A stretch of 64,000 nt of DNA from Bradysia coprophila (Eukaryota; Arthropoda; Insecta; Diptera; Sciaridae). The stretch spans positions 92,222 to 156,221 of the forward strand of contig NW_023503332.1 in assembly GCF_014529535.1 (NCBI RefSeq). Direction: 5' to 3'. Within the stretch, counting starts at the first letter, position 1, and each line of letters opens with the position of its first letter. Of the stretch, positions 33,849 to 43,895 are shown in pieces. Under the pieces are notes generated by a model. The model saw nothing but the letters and a program-made list of their open reading frames with translations, was not told the origin of the DNA and ran no database searches. Position numbers and translations under genes: made by a program.

Positions 33849-34624
33849 AGTCAAAAACACTCAAAAGAGTAAAATTGACGCAAGTCCCTGTGCATTAGCC
33901 CTACTCACGTTAAAAAAATGTGGTTCAGATCCTTCGGAGGAATGTCGATTTCGTTTCATTATCGGACACTAAACAATTCTCTAGAACATCATAATTGACA
34001 AAAAATTGTTTCTGAGTCGCGCAACGCATTCAAAGTTTACATGAAAACGCATAGAAACGCATGGTAACGTATAGAAACGCATGCATTTTCGATTGCGTTG
34101 CGCGACTCAGAAACAATTTTTTGTCAATTATGATGTTCTAGAGAATTATTTAGTGTCCGATAATGAAACGAAATCGACATTCCTCCGAAGGATCTGAACC
34201 ACATTTTTTTAACGTGAGTAGGGCTACTGTGCATACTTCCAAAAAAAAACTGATATCGCTGGAGGTGACGCATTCTGCGCTTGTACGCAAAAACTGTAAC
34301 AGCAAAAATTTGACCAAAGAAATTCTAGAAACAAAATTTTACCAAAAAAATTTTGCGTCACAAAGTGGCAGATGGTTCGGAAAGAACTTTTAAGAAATTT
34401 TTTAAAATAGGCAAGAATATGTCCTAATACGTCTGAACCATCTGCCACTTTGTGACGCAAAATTTTTTTGGTAAAATTTTGTTTCTAGAATTTCTTTGGT
34501 CAAATTTTTGCTGTTACAGTTTTTGCGTACAAGCGCAGAATGCGTCACCTCCAGCGATATCAGTTTTTTTTTGGAAATATGCACAGGGACTTGCGTCACT
34601 TTTACTCTTTTGAGTGTTTTTGAC
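33849..34624. mobile_element. Foldback element interrupted by a second element
   Basis: AGTCAAAAACACTCAAAAGA at the left is mirrored at the right end (to 34624). Inner arms (CTGATATCGCTGGAGGTGAC and complement; ACCAAAAAAATTTTGCGTCA and complement) pair around a centre near 34385-34430. The left arm is split by an insertion at 33896-34226. With that removed, the two arms become collinear. Confidence 0.85.
33896..34226. mobile_element. 331-bp hAT-like foldback nested in another foldback
   Basis: TAGCCCTACTCACGTTAAAA and its complement form the ends. The flanks CTGTGCAT (33888-33895 and 34227-34234) are a perfect 8-bp duplication. The arms pair almost fully to the centre, where GCATAGAAACGCAT words lie. 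It is younger than the host foldback at 33849-34624. Confidence 0.9.
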
Positions 34625-34640
34625 TGATATCAGTTCTTTT

Positions 34641-35345
34641 GGAAGAATTAGTAGATTGAAAAAATTTAAAAAATTTGAAAAGTTTAAAAAATTTGAAAAA
34701 TTTAAAAAATTTGAAAAATTTTGAAAAGTTTTGAAAAATTTTAAAAATTTGAAAAATTTTGAAAAGTTTTGAAAAATTTTAAAAATTTGAAAATTTTTGA
34801 AAAATTTGAAAAACAATTTGAAAATATTTAAAAATTTTGAAAAATTTTAAAAATTTTGAAAAATTTAAAAAAATTTGAAAAATTTAAAAAATTTGAAAAA
34901 TTTAAAAAATTTTGAAAAATTTAAAAAATTTTGAAAAATTGGAAAATTTTGAAAAATTGGAAAATTTTTGAAAAACTTTGAAAAATTTTAAAAATTTGAA
35001 AAATTTTGAAAAGTTTTGAAAAATTGTAAAAATTTGAAAATTTTTGAAAAATTTGAAAAACAATTTGAAAATATTTGAAAATAGTTAAAAATTTTGAAAA
35101 ATTTTAAAAATTTTGAAAAATTTTGAAAAATTTTAAAAATTTTGAAAAATTTTAAAAATTTTGAAAATTTTGAAAAATTTAAAAAAATTTGAAAAATTTG
35201 GAAAAATTTTGAAAAATTTTGAAAAACTTTGAAAAATTTTGAAAAATTTAAAAAAAATTTAAAAAAATTTAAAAAATTTAAAAAATTTTGAAAAATTTAA
35301 AAAATTTTGAAAAATTTAAAAAAATTTGAAAAAATTAAAAAAAAA
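34641..35345. repeat. A/T homopolymer-rich simple repeat (GAAAAATTTAAAAAATTT type)
   Basis: About 700 bp consist almost only of short runs built from TTTGAAAAATTT and TTTAAAAAATTT words of variable length. ORFs on either strand (FKKFEKF or NFSNFLNF repeats) are compositional artefacts. Confidence 0.95.
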
Positions 35346-36825
35346 CTAAATTTAGGGAAAAAAATTGAGGCGAGCAGAGCTTACCAAATACCAAAAGCGA
35401 ACAAATTTGTTCTACAATTCCCATCCACACACACACACACACTTAAAGGTGTTCTTATATGGGGCCTATATGGGAACTTCGAGGAGCCCTAGCTCCGAAA
35501 CGGACGGACGGACGGACTAACAAAGTAACGTAGGATTTTTTCATTTCGTTTAAAGTACTGAAATTGACCAAAATGTATGGAAATGGGGCTTCTTGGAAGA
35601 TTTTTTGCGTGGCCAAATTTTAAGCTGCAAGAACGTGTGATAGCTCGTTGAACTCGTACGGACGCCTAGTTTTTTTTAATGGTAATTTGGAGTCATTTGT
35701 ATTTGAATTGTGGAACTTCAATATTTGCTGTATATATGGTTCTGCAGTCTACGACAAAAATTTTTTTTTTGAAATTTTTTCTAGTAATAAGACTTGCGTC
35801 ACGGGCGCTATGCTAACGCGCGCCCATGATGAGAATGATCGTAGAAACATAAGAAATGACTGTATGTGTGACTGACCAACGCGCTGCTAGCATGAGTCAC
35901 CGTAGTGACAGCTACCAAATGATACACTGTCCAGTTTTAGTACTATATTTCCACTTGTATCTATGTGACGAAAGATTAGTTTTATGATATTAGACACAAA
36001 TAATTCACTTTCGATGTAAGAAGTGGGTATCGTAGGTCCATTCCTGTGAACATTATCCATTCCATTATTTCCATTGTTATGGCATAAATAACATTTTCCA
36101 ACTGTACAATAGATGATAATTTGATCTATTTCTTCATTTATTTTAAACATATAATTTTACTATAAAATAGAAGATCCAGCGAAGGAAACTAGAGCTTATT
36201 TCGGTTGTGCGTTGTCGATAATAAATAATGTAAGATGCTTTGTTATCAAGATTAATTTATGTTGAAACAAATGAAGTAGAAGATTTTGCATCATTCTGTT
36301 GTAAATAAGAAGCAGTAACAGTCTTGACAATTATACTTGTGATATAAATACGCTTCAGCTGTGAAAAGACAATAAAAGAATTGTTAAATCCGACTTTGAT
36401 TTTCGAGGGCGGCACAAAATAGTGGAGAGGTATAAATAGTGCCAATGCCAAATTTAATTCCCCTTTCCTTGAATAAGAACAAAAAGGCAGAAACACATAT
36501 TATGCGATGAACACTTTCTGCATCTTTAAAAATAAACGAATGATCTATCATAATGTTTCACAAGAAAAACCACAGATGTCTCAAAGGTTACACGGAGCGC
36601 ACGGAGCCATATCAATGTGACATGGACTATACTGTCATCATATTGAACTTTATACTGTCATCATTCGCCACTATACAGTGGTAAAAGGCTGTCATGGACA
36701 TGTTATAGAGGACGATTATCAAATTGATAATAAACAAATTTAGTTAATTTTAGTTAAATTAAATTTAAAAAAAAGAAAATTAAAAACCAAAAATGAATTA
36801 ATTTAAAGTGAATACAGTGTCAAAG
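35346..36825. other. Repeat remnant and galactosyltransferase upstream region
   Basis: 35346-35540 contains (CA)n at about 35430-35440, then 'atatggggcctatatgggaa' and a (GGAC)n run at about 35503-35515, typical of an old interspersed repeat. 35540-36825 holds short ORFs without recognised domains, plus the presumed promoter and 5' UTR of the next gene. Confidence 0.45.
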
Positions 36826-37878
36826 ATGCCATTAAACCATGCCTACATCAGATTCTTCAGCGCATGTATAATTATTTCGTTTGTAATTACTTGCCTCATT
36901 GGTTTGTTGCCGTTGTCTTCAGGTAATGTACACATCATCGAACACCTGATTGCCCAACAGCCCGTACTTAAGTTGGAGTAATTTGTTTTTCCTCAGATGA
37001 GTGCCATTGTGATTCGGATACTGTGCGAACGGATGGAAGGAATGGAAAGTTCGCAGACTTTTCGGACAAATTGCAGAAAAGTTCGAAGAAGAAATTAGCC
37101 GTGCTGGTGCCATTCAGAGACCGTTTTGAAGAGTTGCTTACATTTGCTCCGCACATAACGAGCTTCTTGAACAATCAAGGCATTCCGCACCAAATATTTG
37201 TCTTGAATCAGGTCGACCGATTCCGATTCAACCGCGCTTCTCTGATAAACGTCGGATTCCTGTACACCAAAGCGCAGTACGATTACATTGCAATGCATGA
37301 CGTCGATTTGTTGCCAATAAACGAACAACTGCTGTATGAATATCCCGAACATGGGCCGTTTCATGTTGCGTCGCCGGAATTGCATCCAAAATACCATTAT
37401 CAGACGTTTGTCGGTGGCATTTTACTGGTGAAACGAGAACATTTTCAACAAATGAATGGCATGTCGAACAAATATTGGGGATGGGGACTGGAGGATGATG
37501 AGTTTTATGTTCGAATCAAAGATGCTGGCTTGCGGGTTACGCGACCGGTGAATGTTACAACCGGTACCAGCAACACATTTTTGTAAGTTTTTCGCGATTT
37601 GATGTCATTGAGTGTGTTACTCACCGAATATTGCACGTTACAGACACATTCATGATCGAGCACATCGAAAGAGAGACACCACAAAGTGTTTCAATCAGCG
37701 CGAAATAACTCGTAAACGTGATCGTCAAACGGGATTGGACACTATCAAGTATGCCATAAGTGACACAAAAATGTTAACCATTGATGATGCTAAGGTCATC
37801 GTTTTGAACATAAAATTATCTTGTGATAAAGCAGTGACACCGTGGTGTGACTGTAGCGGAAGTGGTGATGTAAATTAG
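36826..37878 (+). CDS. beta4GalT7: Beta-1,4-galactosyltransferase 7 (xylosylprotein galactosyltransferase I)
   Basis: Exons are 36826-36922, 36997-37582 and 37644-37878, with introns of 74 and 61 bp (GT-AG), giving 305 aa. Residues about 9-31 form a type II signal anchor, placing the catalytic part in the Golgi lumen. The catalytic domain shows [15 protein letters not shown] (about 66-80), the metal-binding D134-V-D136, [11 protein letters not shown] and the acceptor-site motif WGWGLEDDE (193-201). The tail has [10 protein letters not shown] and [16 protein letters not shown]. This enzyme adds the first galactose to xylose in the glycosaminoglycan linker of proteoglycans, with UDP-galactose and Mn2+. 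Length, order and tail fit the B4GALT7 subgroup rather than other beta-4-galactosyltransferases. No damage is seen. Confidence 0.94.
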
Positions 37879-37924
37879 CATTTTTGAAGTTGAGCAGACC
37901 AACGAAAATATGAAAGGGCTAGCC

Positions 37925-38121
37925 CAACGCACTCCAAGAACAGGCAAAGCAACAGATTTTATGAACTGTCGTTTGGCCCCATATTTTGTATGGAACGCCT
38001 GTAACGCAGTGGCATACCATACCAACATAGAAAACTGAATTTATATGAGAATTTTGGACTAACGCTTCGTGGAGGCCCCTTGCTTAAATTCTGTTCTTTT
38101 GCCTGTTCTCGTAGTGCGTTG
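37925..38121. mobile_element. Short inverted-repeat element downstream of galactosyltransferase
   Basis: CAACGCACTCCAAGAACAGG at the left is mirrored at the right with a few changes (CCTGTTCTCGTAGTGCGTTG). About 197 bp, non-coding, no clear target duplication. It starts 46 bp after the stop codon and may overlap the 3' UTR. Confidence 0.55.
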
Positions 38122-39282
38122 CATAGCCGTAGCTTTGTCTGAAAGGAAAAAAATCCGTTGGCCACCTTTAGCTTTACGAAGTTTAGACCGGATATTATTG
38201 AATTTGTCATACACAATCAAGAAATAATTTATTTAAAATTCTTTTGTTTCATTAATCACTTTCAACGGCACTCCGCACATATTTAAGACGAAACCCAAAA
38301 ACGACCTGTCCCTTTTTGATTTCCATGAAAATCCGTACCGAAAGCTACTTTTGATGATTTGGAAGCCCGTCTCGGTTGCAGTTTGGTGACAGGCTACTTA
38401 ATGAGCCACAAGATTTGATGAAAAGACAAAATCCAGGACCAAGACATTAAACACTCCGTTAGTAATGGAATTTCCAAAGACAACGGCTGCAATGTGAAGA
38501 GTTCCACCCATTGCTCTTAGAAGTGGGATTAGAACCGATGAAGCGCTGAGAAACTAAAGGGCAGTTACCATTACGTAATATATCTTCCTTATTGAGCTCA
38601 GCTGTTGATTCTCGGTATGAAATTATCAGCTACACTCAATTAGACGCCTTAATGCTAAGAGTTTATTGTATTACGGTTTTCACACACAGACATAATCGCA
38701 AACAATTAAAGGAATCTAATACAAAGATATATTAGTAATTGTTGACTCACAACCAGTATTATACTCGTTCTTTGATGATAGTCATTGAATAGAAGTTTGC
38801 CACAATCATTCTGATGTCTTGGTTATTCACTGCACCCGCGGGGAATGATTCATTACATCATTGACATGAACGGCAAAACTAAACACGAGGAAAGGACATA
38901 TCGCGTGTGTATTTTGAAACATATCTTACTTTAATAGGCGAGAGTGTGTTGGTCAAATGGTGCACGCACATACACAGGAATGAACTTTTCCATAACCAGT
39001 GACGGGAATATAATATATTTTGTCACGAGTAATAAAAAGTTGAATTTTCATCTCTCGTGACAAAGTATACTATTTCCTCACAACAAGACACTCCAGCAAT
39101 ATACAGTAAAGATGACGTACAGATATACCCAAGAGTGCTAAACGTGTTGCAGCAAGCAAAATTATATCCTTGTAAATAGAGCTGTTTGCGATAAAATACC
39201 TCACTGATATAAGGATGTATGCAAGAATCTCGTACTAATGCTCGCGCAAGCACTCGTATGCGTACACGGCTCCTATATACAT
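38122..39282. other. Non-genic stretch
   Basis: No gene, tandem repeat or convincing inverted repeat is seen. The sequence is AT-rich, with ORFs up to about 76 codons lacking any motif. Confidence 0.45.
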
Positions 39283-40646
39283 TAGGGCGTATCGAATTTT
39301 TAGAATTTTAAGGGTCGCGATAGCCTGTGTGCGGAAAACGTAGATCATTGAAAACTAAGTCCAGGCATATGGTTGATGGATCCGAAGGTGCCCGGGAAGA
39401 AGTCCCCCCGGACGACTTTAACTTTCAAATGGTCATGACTCGGAAAATTAAGAGTATTTTTGAAAACAATGTTCTAGCAGGATGTAGAGCGTTAAAAACT
39501 CTACAAACTGCCAAAGAAACCGATGGTCCAAAAGGTGTGTCTGTCGAGGTTTTCTAACATCGAAAGTTCGACATTTTGGTTTTTGACTTTTATTTCCTGA
39601 GAGACAAATTATTAACTTTAGCTTTTGGCATGAGGTTGTAGAGGAGGTCGAGTACTACCAGTACACTAGGCATTGTCCCGGTCGGCGATCCATCCGAAAC
39701 CACTTTTTCAACATTTTTGAATGGACTTTTTAAGTGTACCCACGTCGCCCACGAAGCCAGTGCAGACAATGTAACCGGTGTTGCTGAGTCGAGGTAACCT
39801 TGGCCAGTAAGTGCACATAATATTCCATAACAGTAGCTGAACTCTTTTACAAAATATTTAAGAATTCGGTGTAGCACATTTTGTACTACAAAATCTGAGA
39901 AAGTGAAATTTGTGAGAAAAACAACAAATAATTGTTTTAATTAGTTATTTGACCCACGAACAGTAGTCAGAAGTCGATTTCGTTGCAAATACACATTTTT
40001 CGATATTTTTACAAAAGGTTGAACTTCGTGGTATACCGTGTCAATATAATGTGCTACATAGAGATCCCAAATATTTTGTAAAAGAGTTCAGCTACTGTTA
40101 TGGAATATTATGTGCACTTACTGGCCAAGGTTACCTCGACTCAGCAACACCAGTTACAGTGTCTGCACTGGCTTCGAGGGCGACGTGGGTACACTTAAAA
40201 AGTTCATTCATTAATGTTGAAAAAGTGGTTTCGGATGGATCGCCGACCGGGACAATGCCTAGTGTACTGGTAGTACTCGACCTCCTCTACAACCTCATGC
40301 CAAAAGCTAAACTTAATAATTTGTCTCTCAGGAAATAAAAGTCAAAAACCAAAATGTCGAATTTTCGATGTTAGAAAACCTCGACAGACACACCTTTTGG
40401 ACCATCGGTTTCTTTGGCAGTTTTGTAGAGTTTTTAACGCTCTACATCCTGCTAGAACATCGTTTTCAAAAATACTCTTAACTTTCCGAGTTATGACCAT
40501 TTGAAAGTTAAAGTCGTCCGGGGGGACTTCTTCCCGGGCACCTTCGGATCCATCAACCATATGCCTGGAATTAGTTTTCAATGATCTACGTTTTCCGCAC
40601 ACAGGCTATCGCGACCCTTAAAATTCTCAAAATTCGATACGCCCTA
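39283..40646. mobile_element. Complete 1,364-bp foldback element with perfect 8-bp TSD
   Basis: Same family as 17114-18484. The ends are TAGGGCGTATCGAATTTT and complement, and the flanks ATATACAT (39275-39282, 40647-40654) match exactly. Arms of about 590 bp surround a unique loop (about 39870-40070) that lies in the opposite orientation to the loop of 17114-18484. The 8-bp duplication and TAGGG ends point to hAT mobilisation. The arms contain the recurring ~86- and ~95-codon frames. Confidence 0.92.
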
Positions 40647-40654
40647 ATATACAT

Positions 40655-42700
40655 CCTTGTAGCAGTAATTTACTATTAAATATAATTTTGTTGTAGAGCT
40701 GTGAAATATGCGAGTTGTTTTTGAAGAAAAAAGGGGCAAGAGCACAGTTAGACATAGAAGTTTGATGGTTCTCCGTAACGAAAAATGATTAATTCGTGAC
40801 TCGTCGTTGTTATAAAATAGTAAACCATTTTCATTTTAGTTCATTTAACCAATTTATTAGTCTTTAACTTTTGTCTATAATATGAAATTTTGTAACATTT
40901 TTGACCAAATTTCTTTCGTTTTGTTTCCGGAATTTAAAATTTTCTCTTCAATTTAAATATTTCTTTGAGATTTTAATTATTCTTTTTAGAATTAATAATT
41001 GCTTTGCAACTAATCATTTTCTTCCATTAGATGGAGTCTAGTTTTTCATATTCTCTGTTATACACAATCAGGCTACTGGCTACTTAATAACTATTTTAAC
41101 ATTTTATTGACCTTTTTTGTCCGAAAACAATAAAAACTAAAGTTTTACAAAATCTTTGAAATGAGGAAGAGGTTTTATGGAGGGACGCCAATAATCGCTT
41201 CTCAGCATTGATAAATGAAACGGGTCGTGCATTGAATGTACCGTGCTCTCAAAAAGTCGCCGAACACGAGAACAATAGAACAAAAGAATCATTAACAATA
41301 GAACAATAGAATCGGTTCCATTGTTCTTTTGTTTGTAATTCTTTTGTTCTATTATTATCATGTTCGGCGATTTTTTGATAGCACGGTATTCATAGTCATT
41401 TACAATTGAAGCTCGGAACAGGTCTAACCTGAAAATACCTCGAATCTGCGTTGACTGGCTTTTGACTATTTTTAACCTGACCAGTTCAGATCATTTTTCA
41501 GGTCAATTTTATATTTGCATTCATTCATTTTCACATTGACCTGATCTACCGTTTTCAGGTTTTCGGTAATTTCAGTTTGAACGGTTTCAGGTTTAGGGAA
41601 GCCTGATTTCTTTCGACTTTTTTTAAAAATCATTTCTGTATTATACTCCGATCATCACAGAACAGTCCGCTCCCATAATATGACAAGAATGTTATAGCGG
41701 TTAGATTCGCTTTGGAAGAAGAAAAATTTACATAAAAGTTACTGGCGAAGTTTTCTATGCAATTTTAAATTCTTGGAATAGTTTTTGGATACGAAGAAGT
41801 AGAGAAGTTTATACAGTAAATGGTGATTTATAATTACTGACATTTCCATCTTAAAAAAACTGACTTTTCGAACGAATTAATTCAAATCCTTGAAAGTACT
41901 AACGCTTGTACGACACAGTCACATCTTTTTATGGTTCGATTTTATCCAAATTTTAGCATTCTTCTTAGGCACGACAAATCTTTGGTTTAATTAAGAGTTT
42001 AAATTTAAGTACAACGAAGAAAACATGCAAAACAATTAACGTAAATTCATTAATGAAACGAAGTTATAATAACGAGCACATAGTCCAACATTCACTTTAA
42101 AAAGACTCTCACAAATAAAAAGACCATATTATTGGAAGGATGAGCGGCTTCTCGTTCTCTAGTACACTTAAATGTGATCCGAATAAATTGTACAATTCTA
42201 AGCCGCAATTTAAGATGCTACAACCGAAACATCAACAAACTACTGAGAAACCAGATTTTCGTTGCTACTGTCCAACGAAATATTTGCACGTGAGATAAGA
42301 GTATGTCATTTTCATCTGATTCTGCCGAACTTAAGTGTTTTTGTGCAAATTGTTGATATGGATCTTTAAACTTTAACGTCTGAGAAACAGTAGCCAACGT
42401 AGTTCGTTAATAACGAATGTCCAAACAAATACAAAGAAACGAAAAAGCGCATGAAAAAAAATCTTAAACGATCACTAAGGGCCTTATTTCAGTAAGTATA
42501 TTCGTCCGCGTTCGGAATCAATAAGGACAAACTGAATGAAGAGCGTATTACAGCAAAAATGCAAATATTAAGCGCGATTGAAACATAAGTAATAGTGACA
42601 AGGAAACAGCGAAACGAATTTATTCCATGAAATAGTAGCACTTTTTTGTGGGCCTCTTTCCTGAATGATTTCCGAAGTGACACAGCTCGTTGTGTCAAAC
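40655..42700. other. Non-genic stretch
   Basis: Apart from the MITE at 41239-41388 no feature is seen. AT-rich, with no ORF of note. Confidence 0.45.
41239..41388. mobile_element. 150-bp palindromic MITE, TA-flanked
   Basis: CCGTGCTCTCAAAAAGTCGC is mirrored at the right with two changes, and nearly the whole element pairs around CGGTTCC. TA occurs at both outer ends, as expected for Tc1/mariner-type insertion. The inner sequence is built of AGAACAATAGAAC words. Confidence 0.75.
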
Positions 42701-42711
42701 ACAGCGCTTTA

Positions 42712-42954
42712 GCGCTTACAGGACCAATTTACTTCGCGATCTTTGTTTATATATGGGACATTGACATCACCTGAGACTGGTAATAATAGAAGTAATAGTA
42801 GCAGTGATGTGGCAACTATTTCAAGTAAAATTAGTTGTCTCCACCACACTATATTAGTATAACCTTGAAGGAGGGGCGACATTTCTACACGGTCAATATC
42901 GTCAGGAACGATATTATCGTTCAAAGAACATCCTCTGTTAAAAAAACGAGCCAT
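42712..42954 (-). CDS. Hypothetical protein exon with one hydrophobic segment
   Basis: Not recognised. An ATG-started frame encodes 80 aa. The first ~35 residues are polar (CSLNDNIVPDDIDRVEMSPL), followed by WWRQLILLEIVATS and a run of leucines ending in LLP, then a polar tail. One membrane segment is likely. A GTAAGC within the last codons could be a splice donor. The next frame downstream on the same strand (42698-42489) also has a hydrophobic stretch (FLVTITYVSIALNICIFAVI). The two could be parts of one membrane protein, but I cannot connect them with a credible intron. Confidence 0.25.
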
Positions 42955-43135
42955 CAGAACAGTCGGAGCGTTTGCTGCGACTGAGCCCCGTACAAACCCG
43001 TATCTATTGCGTACGTGACCCTAGTGCTTCTGTCACCCTACTTTGACCGTAAGCCTATTGCGCCGGTTAATGTAGTTAATGTAAAATTATTATGAAATGT
43101 GTACGTCTTAAAAATTGCGCATAGCGCAATTACGA

Positions 43136-43895
43136 AGCCCCGTACGACGTTCCTTTCAAATGAAACAAAAATTTCCTAAATTTCCAAAAATCGCCCTAAA
43201 ATTTTAATTTATTGAGTATAAATACACATAGGGCCCTATTACCGGCCTTAGTCCGAGGACCCAAATTTAATTTTTTTTTTCAACTACATTCTATTCGGCC
43301 TTCGATTACCTTCTAAATTAAACAAAAATTACGACAAACGGATGAAATTTACGCTAGTTGTATGTTAAATACACATAGGTCCCTAGTAGCGGCCTTAGGC
43401 CAAGGACCCAAATTTATTTATTTTTTTTCAACTACATTCTATTCCGCCTTCGATTACCTTCCAAATCAAACAAAAATTACGAAAAACGAATAAAATTTAC
43501 GCGAGTTGTATGTAAAATACACATAGGGCCCTAGTAGCATTTCACTTCTAAGGCCCTAACTCATGGTCCACTCACCCGATTTTAAAAAACTTTTTTTTCC
43601 TGGATTGGTATTGACAATACCTATCATTTTCTATGTCATTTACATTTCCATCGTTTGTTTTGCCATAAATATCACCAAAAGACCTTAAATCACTTAGGTG
43701 ACCCTAACTCACGATTTGATTTACTCAAGATATCGACGTGACGGACAGACGGACAGAAGGACAGACAAAATTTTTATTGCAGATTCGTCATCTATGAACA
43801 TAGGCAAACACTTTGCCCTTACCGTCTGCTTCGAATTCCATCAATTACACACGGCATCGTAATCCTATAAGCCCCTTTGTGCTTCGTACGGGGCT
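43136..43895. mobile_element. 760-bp element with AGCCCCGTACGA ends and internal tandem repeats
   Basis: AGCCCCGTACGA at the left is mirrored by TCGTACGGGGCT at the right. Inside, a unit of about 147-149 bp beginning 'atacacatagg' repeats at about 43221, 43368 and 43517 (two full copies and a partial one). The right part carries 'gacggacagacggacag'. Related end sequences occur at about 19636 and 42986. No ORF of note and no confident target duplication. Confidence 0.55.

Noticed and set aside
34514..35492. FKKFEK / NFSNFLNF-type ORFs
   Set aside because: Low-complexity A/T tract; composition alone explains them.
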